From Sthenelais limicola (taxonomy: Eukaryota > Annelida > Polychaeta > Phyllodocida > Sigalionidae), in the NCBI GenBank assembly GCA_942159475.1, contig OW804095.1, forward strand, positions 92,145,740 through 92,209,739: 64,000 bases of DNA, written 5' to 3'. The notes under the pieces are model-generated. The model was not told where the DNA came from and did no database searches. It worked only from the letters and a program-made list of their open reading frames with translations. A program made the position numbers and the translations under genes. Positions 31,088-42,590 of this stretch are shown in pieces (within the stretch, counting starts at the first letter, position 1; each line of letters opens with the position of its first letter).

Positions 31088-31091
31088 CTAA

Positions 31092-32399
31092 AGGGGGCAA
31101 GCAAAGCTCATTAGAATGAATACACCAGGTAGTATTCATATGGTTTCCTACATTCAGTCCTGGTAACACACACTGGTTTCACCTATATACAATTACCACT
31201 TGTACATTTTAACTGCAAGGCCCACACCCTTGTTCCCTATCCCTATCCCCTATGTTTACGGTGGGGGGAAGGCAGGCAATTGTTATATAATCTTTCCTTA
31301 TCCACTCTATATTGTAAGATCCTAGTTACTTTTAGAGTTCTATAAGGGCTTCAAGCCTATTAATTATGGTCAGCCACCACTGCCTGGTGCAACACGCTCT
31401 CCTGGACAATCGGCGCCGTTCAGCTGAAAGCCGCTAGGTAAAACCAAAGCTAAGTGCCATGCCCCCTTTCCATAGGAACAGCCTACCTACCTATGCGATT
31501 TTGCTATAAAACCCCTACAGCCTTAAAACGCCATGTGAACCTGCTTGTTTTGTCCTGCAACACATAGCAATAGTATTTTAGCATCTAAAACAGACAGGTC
31601 TTGCATACCTCCGGTAATTCACTAAATAATGCCGGCAAAACCCTACAGTAATGTTATTCCAATGGGTGTAAACACCAACTGACATTTCATTTAGCCACTA
31701 GTTGATTTCCCCTTTGCGCAACTCCTCCGTGCAGTGATGTACAGGAAGCAAGCAGGCAGCAAGGAATCCACACATCCGTTCAAACATGCTCTAGATTTAA
31801 CTCTAGAATGAAATGCTTAAAATAGTATTGAGATGAGTAGGTAACATGCCAAAACCGCTGCCGGTAGCAACTCCATTATAACTATACACAAACCTAAATC
31901 GCTTTGGATTATCCAGTTCTGAGCAATTATGAATACAAATGAAATGGATTGACCAAAGGACACTTTTGCCTTAAATCACTAAAACAAGAGATTCAGAAAA
32001 GAAAATCTCGGATTTTGAATCGGTCAGAGATGACGCTATAATCCTTACTTCTGGGTTGGATAATCTGAGATTATCGCCTATTATCGCCTATAGCATCGTG
32101 CACGGGGATTATGGAGGATTAAGATGAAATGTTTCTAAAAATACCATAAATTACAAATAGACTTTGGGATTACCATAATCGAAGTCATGATCCAAATCTG
32201 GACACTTAAATACCATTAGAAATGGATAATTCATACACACGGTTGATAGCATATGGAACAGAAAGCTTTGACGCCTATGCCAGGACATAGCCCTGCATAC
32301 ACCATCAACACAACTCTCCCTTCACCGATCACGCGCCGTACAACCTATCGTACAAACTATCAGACTCTACCCTATACCTTTTGGCACTGGATGATAGTG
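31092..32399. other. non-coding, nothing recognised
   Basis: No ORF with recognisable motifs, no repeat structure and no RNA gene could be supported here. Confidence 0.4.
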
Positions 32400-32975
32400 A
32401 AGTATTCAGGGTCATTCTCCGAAGAATATTTAGGGTCAGTAGTTGAGCGAGAAATTAATCAACGCAACACACAGAGATGTATGTTTTGAGCCAGAACCGA
32501 ACCAGTTAAAAGAGAATGGCTGTAATCAATTTTATTGCTTATATACTAGACAGATTACAACAATGGACACAGGGCCTGGGCTGATTGGCTTATTCTGCCT
32601 GGACCAATTAATTACCAGGTTAGATAAGGGATCCTATCAACCACAGGATAACAATGAACATAAAAGATGAATACGAGGCCAGAGCGACCACTGTCACACC
32701 TGACTAATCCCTTGTGTCGTGACCAGGTCATGTGGTTATCTCCCCTCCCCTCTCCCTCCCGCTCTTAATCAATGCCCCCTCCCTCCGCTGACCTGGCGGT
32801 CAGTCCCGCGCCTCCTTTCCCATGTGATCAACCCTAAGATAACAATCTGACATGGACAGCGACCTTCACCTTGGACTTTTGGGAGGTGACCCACAAGTGT
32901 GTGGCGGGAAGAAAGTTAGCTAGCCTCTGAGTTGGTAGGGAGCGTGGCAGATGTATGTCTGAATGAGACCCATAA
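32400..32975 (-). repeat. LTR-like repeat, minus-strand copy
   Basis: The reverse complement matches 52366-52940 from a 'tctcattcag' block through 'gatcacatggg', 'ctgaccgccaggtca', 'aatctgtctagtat' and 'acatacatctctgt.tgttgcgttgattaatttctcgc' to a 'ctactgaccct' end. The length near 575 bp, a TATA-like 'agtatataag' and an adjacent AATAAA suggest a solo LTR. No internal region and no convincing target duplication are visible. Confidence 0.65.
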
Positions 32976-33039
32976 AAATAAATCCTTTAACTTTGTGTCA
33001 GGATTTTACAATAGTATCGAAATAATCAATAATTATATA

Positions 33040-34468
33040 TGGGCACTTCTCATGAAACGTCGACAAAGGCCCTGTTTACATTTGGAAACAAAATATCAAA
33101 GTCTAAGCATCATATCTCTATTAATAGATAGAATAGTTGTATAAGCATAGAATTTTAGGAAAGTCAGATAGACATGTCAGGATATTTAATGTTTTTGAAA
33201 TTTTGTAAAAACCTCAAATAGTCGCCAAGGTATAACCATAGATAATCACTGCATTCATGTACAATAATATTATTTCGCCGAAAAGTAGATTATGACAGCC
33301 TTATCAAGTATAAATTACAGTAGTGTACTAGCAACAAATACGAAAATCAGTAGAAATAATATTTGTAAAACCTTAAACTGTTTTTAGTAATAAGGGGCAT
33401 GATATTCTTAGGAATACATACATACCAATTGTATGTTTATACAATCGGAATTGGCAAAGATATGACATAATAAAATAATGTGAAAAACGTCAAAATTGCA
33501 ATTAAACTCCTTGAATCTACCTCACATAATATAGATTGGTTTCATTTCCTAGGGATGAACAATTGACAGAAATTATCCCTTCTTTACTTCCATCGTTCGC
33601 AGTGTCTATACAAATCATGGCATTTCTTTTATTTTTGTTTGATTACAAAGAAAAAATATTCCTCTTTCAGGAAATGTATACTTTCCCATACTTATCTCCA
33701 TTATTTTTGGCACCTGTGTGCGTAGAAATTACGCACAAATGTACGCAACGTGACGCGGAATGATGCATGATGCAGGATGACGGCCTCAGACTGAATAAGG
33801 CTTTATTATATCATTTTTCCAACAAAAGAATAATAGCTAATAGCATATTCGAATCACATATGTTCCTGATATATATTTGTAAAATATTGATGCTTAAATG
33901 CAATTTGTTCCTTGTTTATGGGCTGTTGAAATGCGTTCCCGGGATGATGCTCCTTCAACACAAAATTCAGTAACTCATCTCTGTTCAGCCATACAAAACA
34001 AATGACTTGGAAATTATTTCTTATTTCCTTATATTTCCACCCTATAATACTTCCAGATTTATTTCTTTATGAGTTTTTTCTCCTATAAGCCCCATATTTC
34101 TCAGCCACTACCTGGAATAAAACGTGATGCGGAATGTATTTGCGGAATAATATTTGCTGATTGTGACCATGTACGACCACAGTATACCCACCCACACACA
34201 CAAAATCGTAAATCATATATTTTAAAAAATAAACAGCATCCTTTACTATTAATCATGGAAAAATTCTCCACAAAATCCAGATCTCCTTCCATTTCGAGCC
34301 AAACAAATATAAATTCTCTCTATTTTTGCCTATATTCAATGCCCATATGCATCTAGCATTGAGTGAAACAGGAGCCAGTCGGATACAAAGCTATATATTT
34401 GTCTAAATCACTCATTATCATGAAATACGGGTCTAGGAACTCTGTCTATGTTTCATGAGAAGTGCCCA
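33040..34468. mobile_element. 1.4 kb TIR element with TA target duplication
   Basis: TGGGCACTTCTCATGAAAC at 33040-33058 is exactly inverted at 34450-34468, with weaker similarity continuing inward. TA flanks both ends (33038-33039 and 34469-34470), as in Tc1/mariner-type elements. Only short frames are present inside and none resembles a transposase. It abuts the LINE remnant to its right. Confidence 0.75.
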
Positions 34469-34496
34469 TAATATAGATAACCAGGAGGAACAACCG

Positions 34497-35135
34497 ATGT
34501 CCTCAAACATGCAGCAGCCTATTAACTCTGACATTATGTCAAACCAATACATGGGTGCCCAGTCATCTGGTATAAGCCAACAACCTCCTCAGTCGACATC
34601 TCAGCAGATGCCCCAGACACAACAGCAGATGAACCAAATTCCTGCAACGATGCCCTTCATGAACCAAGCACAGGTACAGCAGGCCTTACAAAGCCATAAT
34701 ATGATGCCAGCAAGTTTTTACACAACAAACCAGAACATGCAAAGTCAAGCTCAAGGTATGCCACATATAATGCCTCAACAACCCCAGTGCCAGTCTAATA
34801 TGGTTCCATATAACCAACCCAGTGGCCAACACTATGGTCCCAGTTACATGGACATATTATGGCAGAACCAAAGTCAAAATCAATTAACCACGCAAAATGA
34901 TTTGATCTTTAAAATGGCCTCAAATTTGGAACTATACACCAAGTCCATCAAGAGTAAACTCACAAGTATCATAGACAGCAATAAAACGTTCACCTCAGAA
35001 TTAACCAGTCAAAAACTGCAACTGAACAATCTTGAGCAAAAAGTTGATTCTTTAGACAAAGATCAAGGCAAGAATTGGAACCTGCAGTTGAAGATAATGT
35101 CCATAACTACCTCAAGCACGCAAAAAGAGATGTAG
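34497..35135 (+). pseudogene. LINE ORF1-like Gln/Met-rich coiled-coil protein remnant
   Basis: The element-specific ATG is taken at 34497, because the frame upstream (from 34455) reads through the neighbouring inverted repeat. About 130 residues are Gln/Met/Asn/Pro-rich and low-complexity. They are followed by a coiled coil ('KLTSIIDSNKTFTSELTSQKLQLNNLEQKVDSLDKD'-like heptads, near residues 165-205). No RRM is visible. Position directly upstream of an endonuclease remnant supports an ORF1 role, that is RNA binding and RNP assembly. The frame is lost after 35135. Confidence 0.55.
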
Positions 35136-35189
35136 AGGACAAGCAACAAGAGATTGCCTCGACCATGGTAATACTAAGGCAACTAAGGC

Positions 35190-35770
35190 AAAGCAAATAA
35201 CAACCTAAATATCATTTGTCTGACAGAAACGTGGCTTCAGCCCCATACCAATGACAACGCATGTCGCATTGACAGCTATAACTTCTATAGGCATGACAGG
35301 CAAGGTAAGAAAATGGGAGGTGGACTCGGAATATATGTAAGAGATGACCACCAAATGTCCCTGATGTCTATGCTAATCTTCGTATTATAAATGAAAACTC
35401 AAGTTGTAAAAGTAAAAAGGTCAGTGTAAACCATGTATAATCGTTAATGTGTACAGGCCGCCTGGAGCCTCTGTTCAACTGGATTTAAAACAGCTGGAAA
35501 CGTTATTGTCAAAAGTTAACCATTCAAATCATGTCATTGTGACAGGAGACTTAAATATTGACCTCCTTGATACAAAAAATAATGTAAACAAGATCAACGA
35601 CTTACTCTCTGTCTTTGAAAGGTTTGGTCTCATTCAACAAATAACTCAACCGATTAGGAGCACTCTTACCTCTGCCTCCTTGCTCGACCATATTTTCACA
35701 AATTCAAAAATAGTCCAGTTCACTGGAATAATTAAAAACTATACCTCGGATCCAATCTATATTACATTAA
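35190..35770 (+). pseudogene. LINE endonuclease remnant, interrupted by a 10.4 kb insertion
   Basis: A decayed APE-type endonuclease read in several frames: 'ICLTETWLQP' and 'KKMGGGLGIYVRDD' (35200-35345), then in another frame from 35449 'VYRPPGASV', 'VTGDLNIDLL' and 'LLDHIFTNS'. The N-terminal catalytic part is missing. At 35767-35770 the sequence reaches TTAA, where a large TIR element begins. The same LINE frame resumes exactly after the second TTAA at 46138, in register, which shows that the insertion is clean. Confidence 0.85.
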
Positions 35771-36159
35771 GGTGACTCAGTAGTGATTTTGATTATTGAT
35801 GAATTTTTCTAAATTTTTTACCAATGATACTTGACATGAAATTATTGAGTGGAAAAAAAACATAGGTCACCAGGCTAGTTTTCATGCTATGGCAGTATGG
35901 AGATAGAAATAATAAATCATATTTGAGTAATTTTACTACATTTGAGTGATTTATTAACATAATTTGTTTAAAATGGTTCTGACATGAATTCAGACAGCAA
36001 ATTTCACCCAGACATTCAACATATATATACTTATCATCAGAAAATGTTTTTTTCCTCAAATCCTGAGGTAGCCCCCTGGAAGCCCCCTAGTGGCAGTATG
36101 GGGCACTAGCAAAATTGACTTTGGCTGATGACAATCAGCGTTTTAAAAAAAACTGTTTG

Positions 36160-36480
36160 ATGAATATTTTTTAAATTTAATATGAATGTAGATTCAGTAT
36201 TTTCCAACTCATACACAAAAAATCAGGATGGCTTTCCAGGCTAAATTTTTCTATATTACGACTTATTTATGAGAAAAATTGGGAAAAAAATTAAATTCCT
36301 GATTAATATTTGATTTGAACAAAAATGGCTTCATAAATCTTGATGAAATTCTATATGGATACAGCTGTCATAGTTACTAACTCGCACACCAATAATCAGC
36401 ATGAATTTCCAGGCCGAATTTTTTATGTTACAACTTAATTATGAGAAAATTGGCTAAAAATGAGAAAATTCTTGATAAAT
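36160..36480 (+). repeat. subterminal repeats of the TTAA element
   Basis: Two roughly 165 bp units each carry 'actc.cacac.aa.aatca' followed by 'tttccaggc..aattttt' and a 'attatgagaaaa' block. A third, partial unit lies at about 45905-46000 near the opposite end, in the same orientation ('actcccacaccaaaaatcagga'). Confidence 0.65.
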
Positions 36481-36502
36481 ATTTTATTTATGGTGTGTAT
36501 AT

Positions 36503-37716
36503 ATGTATATGTATATGTATATGGGCTTTTGCAAAGCCTGCGAAAGGGAACACTCACACCCAGGGGAGGTTTCGTGTAAATACCGAACAAGAGCAAATGA
36601 TGCAGCTTTGAAATCAACTGGCAGTGAATCAGATTGGAAACTTTACCTGGACGATCTGCAGGCTGATAATGTCGACGACAGAGGCCATCATACCCCGTCT
36701 AAAGGTGCTTCTTCTCCTGCTCCTCTACTGTCGACTGAAATGGCTCTATCTCAGCTTGTGTCGCTGGTAACCGCTCAGCAAACTCAACTTCAAACCATAA
36801 TGTCAACTCAGACGGATACTTCGTCTACACTGGCCGGTGTTATTTCTCGAGTCAATGCTCTTGCACCGACTACGACTGTCAACGTTCCTCTACCGGGGTT
36901 TCCTCCTCCTCCTCCGGTCAATCCTGTCGTCATTCCGGCTGTCAACCCTATGGCTGGGGGGCTGTCAACTTCGTTGCCTACGCCTGCTACGAAACTTCCA
37001 TCGACGACTGTGACGACCAGCATTCCGCCTGTCAACACTAGTGTCGTCGGGGCCTTGCATGGCCTCCTCCTGTCGGGTCGGAACCTACTCCTGCTTCGGC
37101 GATGCAGTATATTGCTTCAGCAATGAGTCAACTGTCATTATCTCTGGACCCTTCCGTTACACAAACTCAAGGTATTCCTTTACGGCCAGAATATCATTAT
37201 TTGTGTTTAATTAAAGGTGTTCCGATGAAGTCGGTAGATCCGGCCAAGATGTCCTTGGGAGAGTACCTGTACGGTATGTCACTTGTACTGGATCACTTGA
37301 TTAATTCGGCCGGCAATTGGCGCAGCTATCTCACACATTTTCAGCATGTTCTTCATTTCGCCATAGGCAAGAATTATATTACTTCGGCTTATGTGAATTA
37401 TGATCGTGAGGTTGTGGATTGCTACCTTCGCAACCCAGCACATGGTTTCAACCCACGCAGCACCTTGTCACTTTCATCACACTTTACGTCTGCAGCTGAG
37501 GCGAAAAACAAGATCGTTAAGAGCAACAAGGTACAAAAATGATCGGATGGCAAGTTGGTTATTCCCGAGGACTGGCCAGAAGGAATTTGTTACAAATATA
37601 ATGTTTCTACCTGTTCTGGTTACTGCACTCGTGATCATTCATGTGGGAAATGTCAAATTAAGGGCCACAAGATTGGATCTTGTCGCGTTTCAACCACTCC
37701 TGCTGAAAAAAAGTGA
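36503..37716 (+). pseudogene. DIRS/PAT-like gag-like protein, broken
   Basis: Two overlapping frames make up one gag-like gene. The first (to 37126) has an N-terminal segment with 'EDWKLYLDDL'-like character and a long Pro/Thr/Val-rich linker. A one-base frameshift near 37050 moves into the frame of 37102, which holds the 'LIKGVPMKSVDPAKMSLGEY' domain. A TGA at 37540-37542 interrupts that frame, which then continues to 37716 through a Cys/His cluster ('CSGYCTRDHSCGKCQIKGHKIGSC' spacing). Position upstream of RT-YR genes and this zinc cluster support a structural, nucleic-acid-binding gag role. Note the two lesions. Confidence 0.65.
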
Positions 37717-37745
37717 CTTCCGCTTCCGGATCTAAACTTCCGGCA

Positions 37746-39081
37746 AAATGGCGGCGATGACAACCTTTTCCTCTGGTTTCCTTTGGTCAATTGCCAACAG
37801 AAGTCTGTGATTTTGGATCTACCCTTGCCTAGGGTAGAAGACCCTGTTATGCCTTCCCTTTGTGATTCTGTTCGACTAGGAATACAAGAGGAGGATTGCA
37901 TTGCAATTAATTACATGCAAAATCGTCTATATAGAATTGCAAATGGGACATTTTTCAAGTTTTCTGCTATTATGGAAACTTTGGAGGCTGATCACTCTAC
38001 AAGATCCAGAAGATCTGTCATGCCTGGGGTAGGAAAAATTGCAAGAAAACTTTTTGGTGTGGCCACTGAGGATGAGTTAGCAGATTTCAATAAAGCTGTG
38101 AGAATAATGTCAGGAGGAGTTGGAACTATTGAAGAAACACAAGAGGCAAGGGATAAAGTCATCAATGGACTTGTACTTAATACTAATTTGCTTTTGGATT
38201 TTTCTCTGGAACATTTGCTGGAAGTGGACAATTTGATTTTAAATTTAACAGCGACTATTGGTACTGTGGCTAATACTAGCTCTGGAGAGCTCCTGTCTGC
38301 CATACGATTCATGCACCTCAACTTTAGAAAGCTGTCTTTCCTCTCTGCAACCACCCTTGACATCGTGGCTCAGGCTCAATACGTGGGAACAGTGAGGAAA
38401 GTGCTGACAGCGATCGAGGGGTTATTAGAGGGGCATGTGTCGTTGGATCTCGTAGAGGACAGGAGTCTGGACAGGGCTAGAGGAGTCTTGCGGGAATCCT
38501 TGCCTGAAGGTTACCATATGGTAACTACTTTGGACAGGGATTCTCTGCTAAATTTCCATGTGGATAAAGACCGAATTTTTATTTCTCTGGGGGTCATTGT
38601 GGCTCCTAGAAAATCAGTTTTTTCTCTTTTTAGACCCATTTTTATTCCTTTACCCTTACATAGCCATTCTCACAATGCCTCTGGATTTACTAAACTGGTG
38701 TTTGCCTCACAATATTTTGCCATCGCTAAGGATATGATCAGCCTTTTTAACACAATCATGTGTATTTATTTATTCTGTAAGATGCATCGTTTGGGAGCTA
38801 TTTTTCCAATTGTGCGCCAGGCAGATGCTTTTACTATTATGAATTTAACTGATCTGGAGGCTGCTAATGTCGTTTTTTCACCAAATGCCAAGTCGATCAC
38901 TGATTCTTCCTTTAATTTTTATTCTTTTTACTACGATTATTCTGGTTATTTGGTCTCCATTTGCCTCTGTATTTTGCTAATATTTGTCTTAAAAAAGATT
39001 TGGACTTATAGAACTTTTTTGAACATGATTTGCTGTGGAGGGAGAAACGAGATGTTAGACTCCCCTATGCTTCACTTGTGA
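37746..39081 (+). pseudogene. env: envelope fusion protein-like ORF (baculovirus F / errantivirus Env type), N-terminally truncated
   Basis: Over 430 codons, open to 39081. Counting from the TTG at 37783, a furin-type site RSRR lies at 74-77. A Gly/hydrophobic stretch reminiscent of a fusion peptide and an 'LFG.ATEDEL' motif follow directly, then long helical heptads, N-glycosylation sequons (NGT at 54, NLT further on) and a C-terminal transmembrane segment of about 20 residues with a basic cytoplasmic end. This order (cleavage site, fusion peptide, helices, anchor) characterises F-type fusion proteins of baculoviruses and insect Gypsy elements. No signal peptide is readable, so the 5' end is probably lost. 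It sits between DIRS gag-like and RT genes. Assignment rests on architecture only. Confidence 0.6.
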
Positions 39082-39543
39082 TTGCAGAGCAGTGGAAACT
39101 CTTTTGATTTTCCACTGGTCAGTTCTATTTTCTCTCATAATGCCATGGTCAAGGCTCTTGCTCCTGTAGTTGTTTCTGCAGAAGCAGAGATTTCTTGCTG
39201 TCATTTGAGGAGATTTATTTTCCTTGAATGGAGTGATGACCTTTTGGTACCCAGCCAAGGCAAAGTGTGTAGAGTAACTTTGCCGACAGCTGTTAAAATT
39301 CCTTTTTGTTCCTCTTTTAGGCTAAAAACAGCCTTGGCAAGTCAGGAGAAGATTTGGGCTCTATTTTGGGTCCCAAAGAACTCTAGAGCTGTGCAAATTT
39401 TGCTAAAAACCCCCCTTAGTCGTTCGAAAAGAGGATTAACCTCAAGCAATATTTCTTTAGCAAGTGTAGGCAATGGGGCAGGTCTGAGAAACAAATGCGT
39501 TTCTTTCTCAGATCTCCATGAGAGAGATGAGAAAAACGTCTAG
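39082..39543 (+). CDS. unrecognised 153-codon ORF behind the env-like ORF
   Basis: Begins immediately after the env-like stop. It encodes a mixed, moderately hydrophobic protein with a basic 'SRSKRG' motif near residue 115 and no domain I recognise. 'RSKRG' resembles a furin site, which may be coincidental. It could be a real accessory ORF of the env-bearing element or a chance frame; the length alone gives only weak support. Confidence 0.3.
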   Translation: MQSSGNSFDFPLVSSIFSHNAMVKALAPVVVSAEAEISCCHLRRFIFLEWSDDLLVPSQGKVCRVTLPTAVKIPFCSSFRLKTALASQEKIWALFWVPKNSRAVQILLKTPLSRSKRGLTSSNISLASVGNGAGLRNKCVSFSDLHERDEKNV

Positions 39544-41192
39544 TTTGTTCCTAAAAGCAGTTCTTCTGTTGATTTTTTTTTTCCTCTCTTGTCTAATCTG
39601 CTATCTAGACTGATACAGCTGTTTCAGTCTGTGACCAACTATGTGGGTCACCCAGTTGTGGTGACTGGGGTCACAGCACGACCCCATGAGGTATTTTATT
39701 ATTTTACCGACCTAGAGTATATCTGGCCTTGTTTCTCTGGTATGTGGTGTATTTATAGCTGGGTATTTGAATGAGGAAGCAAAACAATAACATCTGTTTT
39801 GTAGGTCTCACTTACAGCCTTCTGTGCTGCTAGTTGTACTGTTTATAATATGCCTTTTGACCATGTTTTTACTTCCAGTTGGTTTCACTGATTTTTCCTG
39901 TATTTTTAAATTTTGAATTTTAAACTTTTGACTTGATTAGCTCGTTGTTAACTTTCAACGATTTCACAGATCTAAACTTTTGGGTCTGTTTTTCTCTTTT
40001 CTGTATTTCTTTGAAAACAATTGCATTGTTTTTGTATTTGTGTGGTGTCATTGTATTTGTATGTTTACTTTACTGTTCTATTTACCACGAAATCTCACAA
40101 GCGATGAGTCATTTCCTATGGAAACTTCCATAGAGGGGATAATGTACAAATGTGGATCTTACTCATATTAATTATTATTTTTTCATTGAAGAAAAAATTT
40201 TGGTAGGAGGGGGAGAGACGAGAAAGGAGATGAATCAATCCGCAAGTCTCAACTCCGCCTTGATTCTGGTCTCAATGAGACAAGGTTTTAGTCGCACCCA
40301 GTCACACTTTTAGACCCGATGTTCCAAATTCAAAAATTTAAAGTTGTAAGGTGTTCTACCTATTTAGAGAACCCCGTTGGTGAAGTCGAAATCAAAATCG
40401 GTACATAAATAAGCTAGTTATTAGCAATTTTGTAAATTTATATTTTTAAAATTTGCTACCTTTCCGATTTGAAAATCGATTTCTGAAATGTTGTTTTTGG
40501 TTCACCGCATAGCGCTTTCAGCAGACGTCATTGATTTAACATTGTGCCCCTTTTGTGTTGGTCGCTATAGACGACCCATATTATTTTTCACCGACCGGGC
40601 GCTATAGGCCGTCATGCTGAGCGCTGGGACGTCATAGGCGGCAAGGTTAAACTTGTTCGCTCTAGACAGCAAGGTTGATGTATGAACCACGCTCTGAATG
40701 ATTTATTATTTATTTATGTTTATGTAATGCTGGAAAGAGCGGTTTTTGCCTTGCTGTTAGCAATCTTTGGTCGACTACCTTCATTTTATGTTCTATTTTA
40801 TTAATTTATGTTCACATTTGTAAATTATTTATTTATTCCTTTTAATTATCTAATCCTTTTGGAATTTTTACTTTCTGGCTTTTTGCCTTGCCTGTTGGCA
40901 CATTTCTCTTACTTTTTGAGGACAATCATCCACACAAGGTCGTGTACATACCTCAGTGATCATTCGCAGGGCATGACATGACATTGTGCAAGTTTGGAGG
41001 AGATGTGTTTGTAGGCTAGTCATAGAGAGTTTACAAATTGATAGAAGTTACTTTTAAAACATTTTTTCACTGCAGATAACTATCCTTTACCCCCGCCTTT
41101 TAACTTTATTTTTGCCTTTTGGCCAGACACCCTTTGTTGTCAGAAATTTTTGTCTTACCTAGTGCATTTTTCCAGTCTTCACGAGACTAAAA
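39544..41192. other. non-coding part of the env-bearing insertion
   Basis: T-rich sequence. Imperfect repeats related to 'gtcgctatagacgac' and 'ggcgctataggccgtca' occur at about 40560-40660. No coding sequence is recognised. Confidence 0.4.
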
Positions 41193-41764
41193 ATGCCTCT
41201 CACTAGGCCGAGTTTCAAGAAATTGGATTTCACTTTGGGTCCCCCTAGGAGCCCAACTGTGGGTCCTCTTTACCAAGCCCCCAAATCAGAGATAAACTGG
41301 ATAGGTATGGCGCAGTGGTTTTTATTATTTTCTTTTGCTTGCCAAAGATTGTTAGATCTCTTTATAAAGTATTTTTGTGCTTGAAGGCCTGTTGCCTTTG
41401 CTGCTGCCGCCGAAAGGCCACCAGCATTTGTCTTCACCTCCAGCAGGGAGAGAGGTATATTGAGATTTTTCTCTCCTCTACTATTTTTGAGAGAGAGACC
41501 CTCTCCGCTGCTGAAGCGCCTAGGATGGCAGGTATTTATGCAGATAGGGGCTGCTATCTCTTCTCCTCAGTAGCTCTCCGATGGAGTGGACCTATCAGGA
41601 TAATCCACCAAGGAGGGCTGCTGGAGATCGATCTGCCTCGACAGAGATCTCTCACCTGCACTAAGTACAGGGTGCTGGCTGCCATGCTGGAGGAAGGCGA
41701 GGTTCGCTGGACTCTGGTGTGGAAGCCAGTACAAGGGAGCCCAATGGAACTCGAAGTGGTGTAG
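41193..41764 (+). CDS. unrecognised ORF pair with hydrophobic and Cys-rich segments
   Basis: Two overlapping frames (41193-41384 and 41315-41764). The second, 149 codons, starts with a hydrophobic stretch followed by the Cys cluster 'KACCLCCCRRK', which looks like a membrane-proximal, possibly acylated tail, and then a soluble C-terminal part ('GGLLEIDLPRQRSLTCTKYRVLAAMLEEGE'-like, without recognised motif). It lies about 290 bases before a candidate 3' LTR. A frameshift may join the two frames. Function unknown. Confidence 0.35.
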
Positions 41765-42049
41765 AGTGTGAGGCAGGCTGATCTTTTCTCTCTCCGCTGA
41801 GAGAGAGAGGGGGAAGAGAGTGATTCTCACTTTTATGTGAGCCTTTTTTGTATATTTGTAGTATGTTTTAGTCTTCTTTAAGGTTTCATGTACGGATAGG
41901 CTTCTGCTATATTTTTGTATTCTCTTTATATTTTCTAAGCAGAAGCGGGGAGCACTTATGTTTCTCTCTAACAGATTTATCATATTATTATTATTGTTTT
42001 TGGTTAATTAGGGAAGCTTCTCCGACCAAGATTTATGTTTAGGGCGGAG

Positions 42050-42590
42050 TGTGTAGACACACACGCCGGCGCTGTAATTTGAGAAGGCCGGTCGCCGACG
42101 CAGGCTCTCGCCTTATGCTATCCCTGCGCGGCCGGTCAAGTGTACAAGCTAGTGTTTAATCAACTTTTCTATTTAATCTCCTTTTTATTCTAGCTTGTCA
42201 GTGTTTTCTCAAATGTCTAGTAAAATGCTTTTATATACCATATTTATGAAAAAGAATCCGTATGTGATCACCTTCTTGATTATTCTTTATTTAATAATTA
42301 CTCTTGGATATTATGTATAATTTGTTCTTTAAGCAGGTGTGCTTTATGGAGGGTCGTCGGGGTAGCGAGGGGGTGATGCTATACAGCCAGGTTCATCCTA
42401 GCCCCTCCCTCCATGACTCACACCTGCCTGTCATATTACCTTGGGCCTATCATGGATAGAGCCCCTCCCACCTCCAGGAGTAGCATGTGAGCTGCTCCTG
42501 TGAGGGTTGCTTGCTAATAAACTATACAATCAGTTGGTAACGGAATCTGTATGTGTCTGGTCATCATTTCTTCTTATCTCCGATTCAACA
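42050..42590 (+). mobile_element. candidate 3' LTR of the env-bearing element
   Basis: Starts TGTGTAGACAC directly after a purine-rich tract ('agggcggag', 42041-42049) and ends 'ttcaaca'. An AATAAA-like signal ('aataaac', about 42516) lies 70 bases before the end. The DIRS RT frame becomes recognisable just downstream. No matching 5' LTR exists in the window, so the identification rests on these landmarks. Confidence 0.45.
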
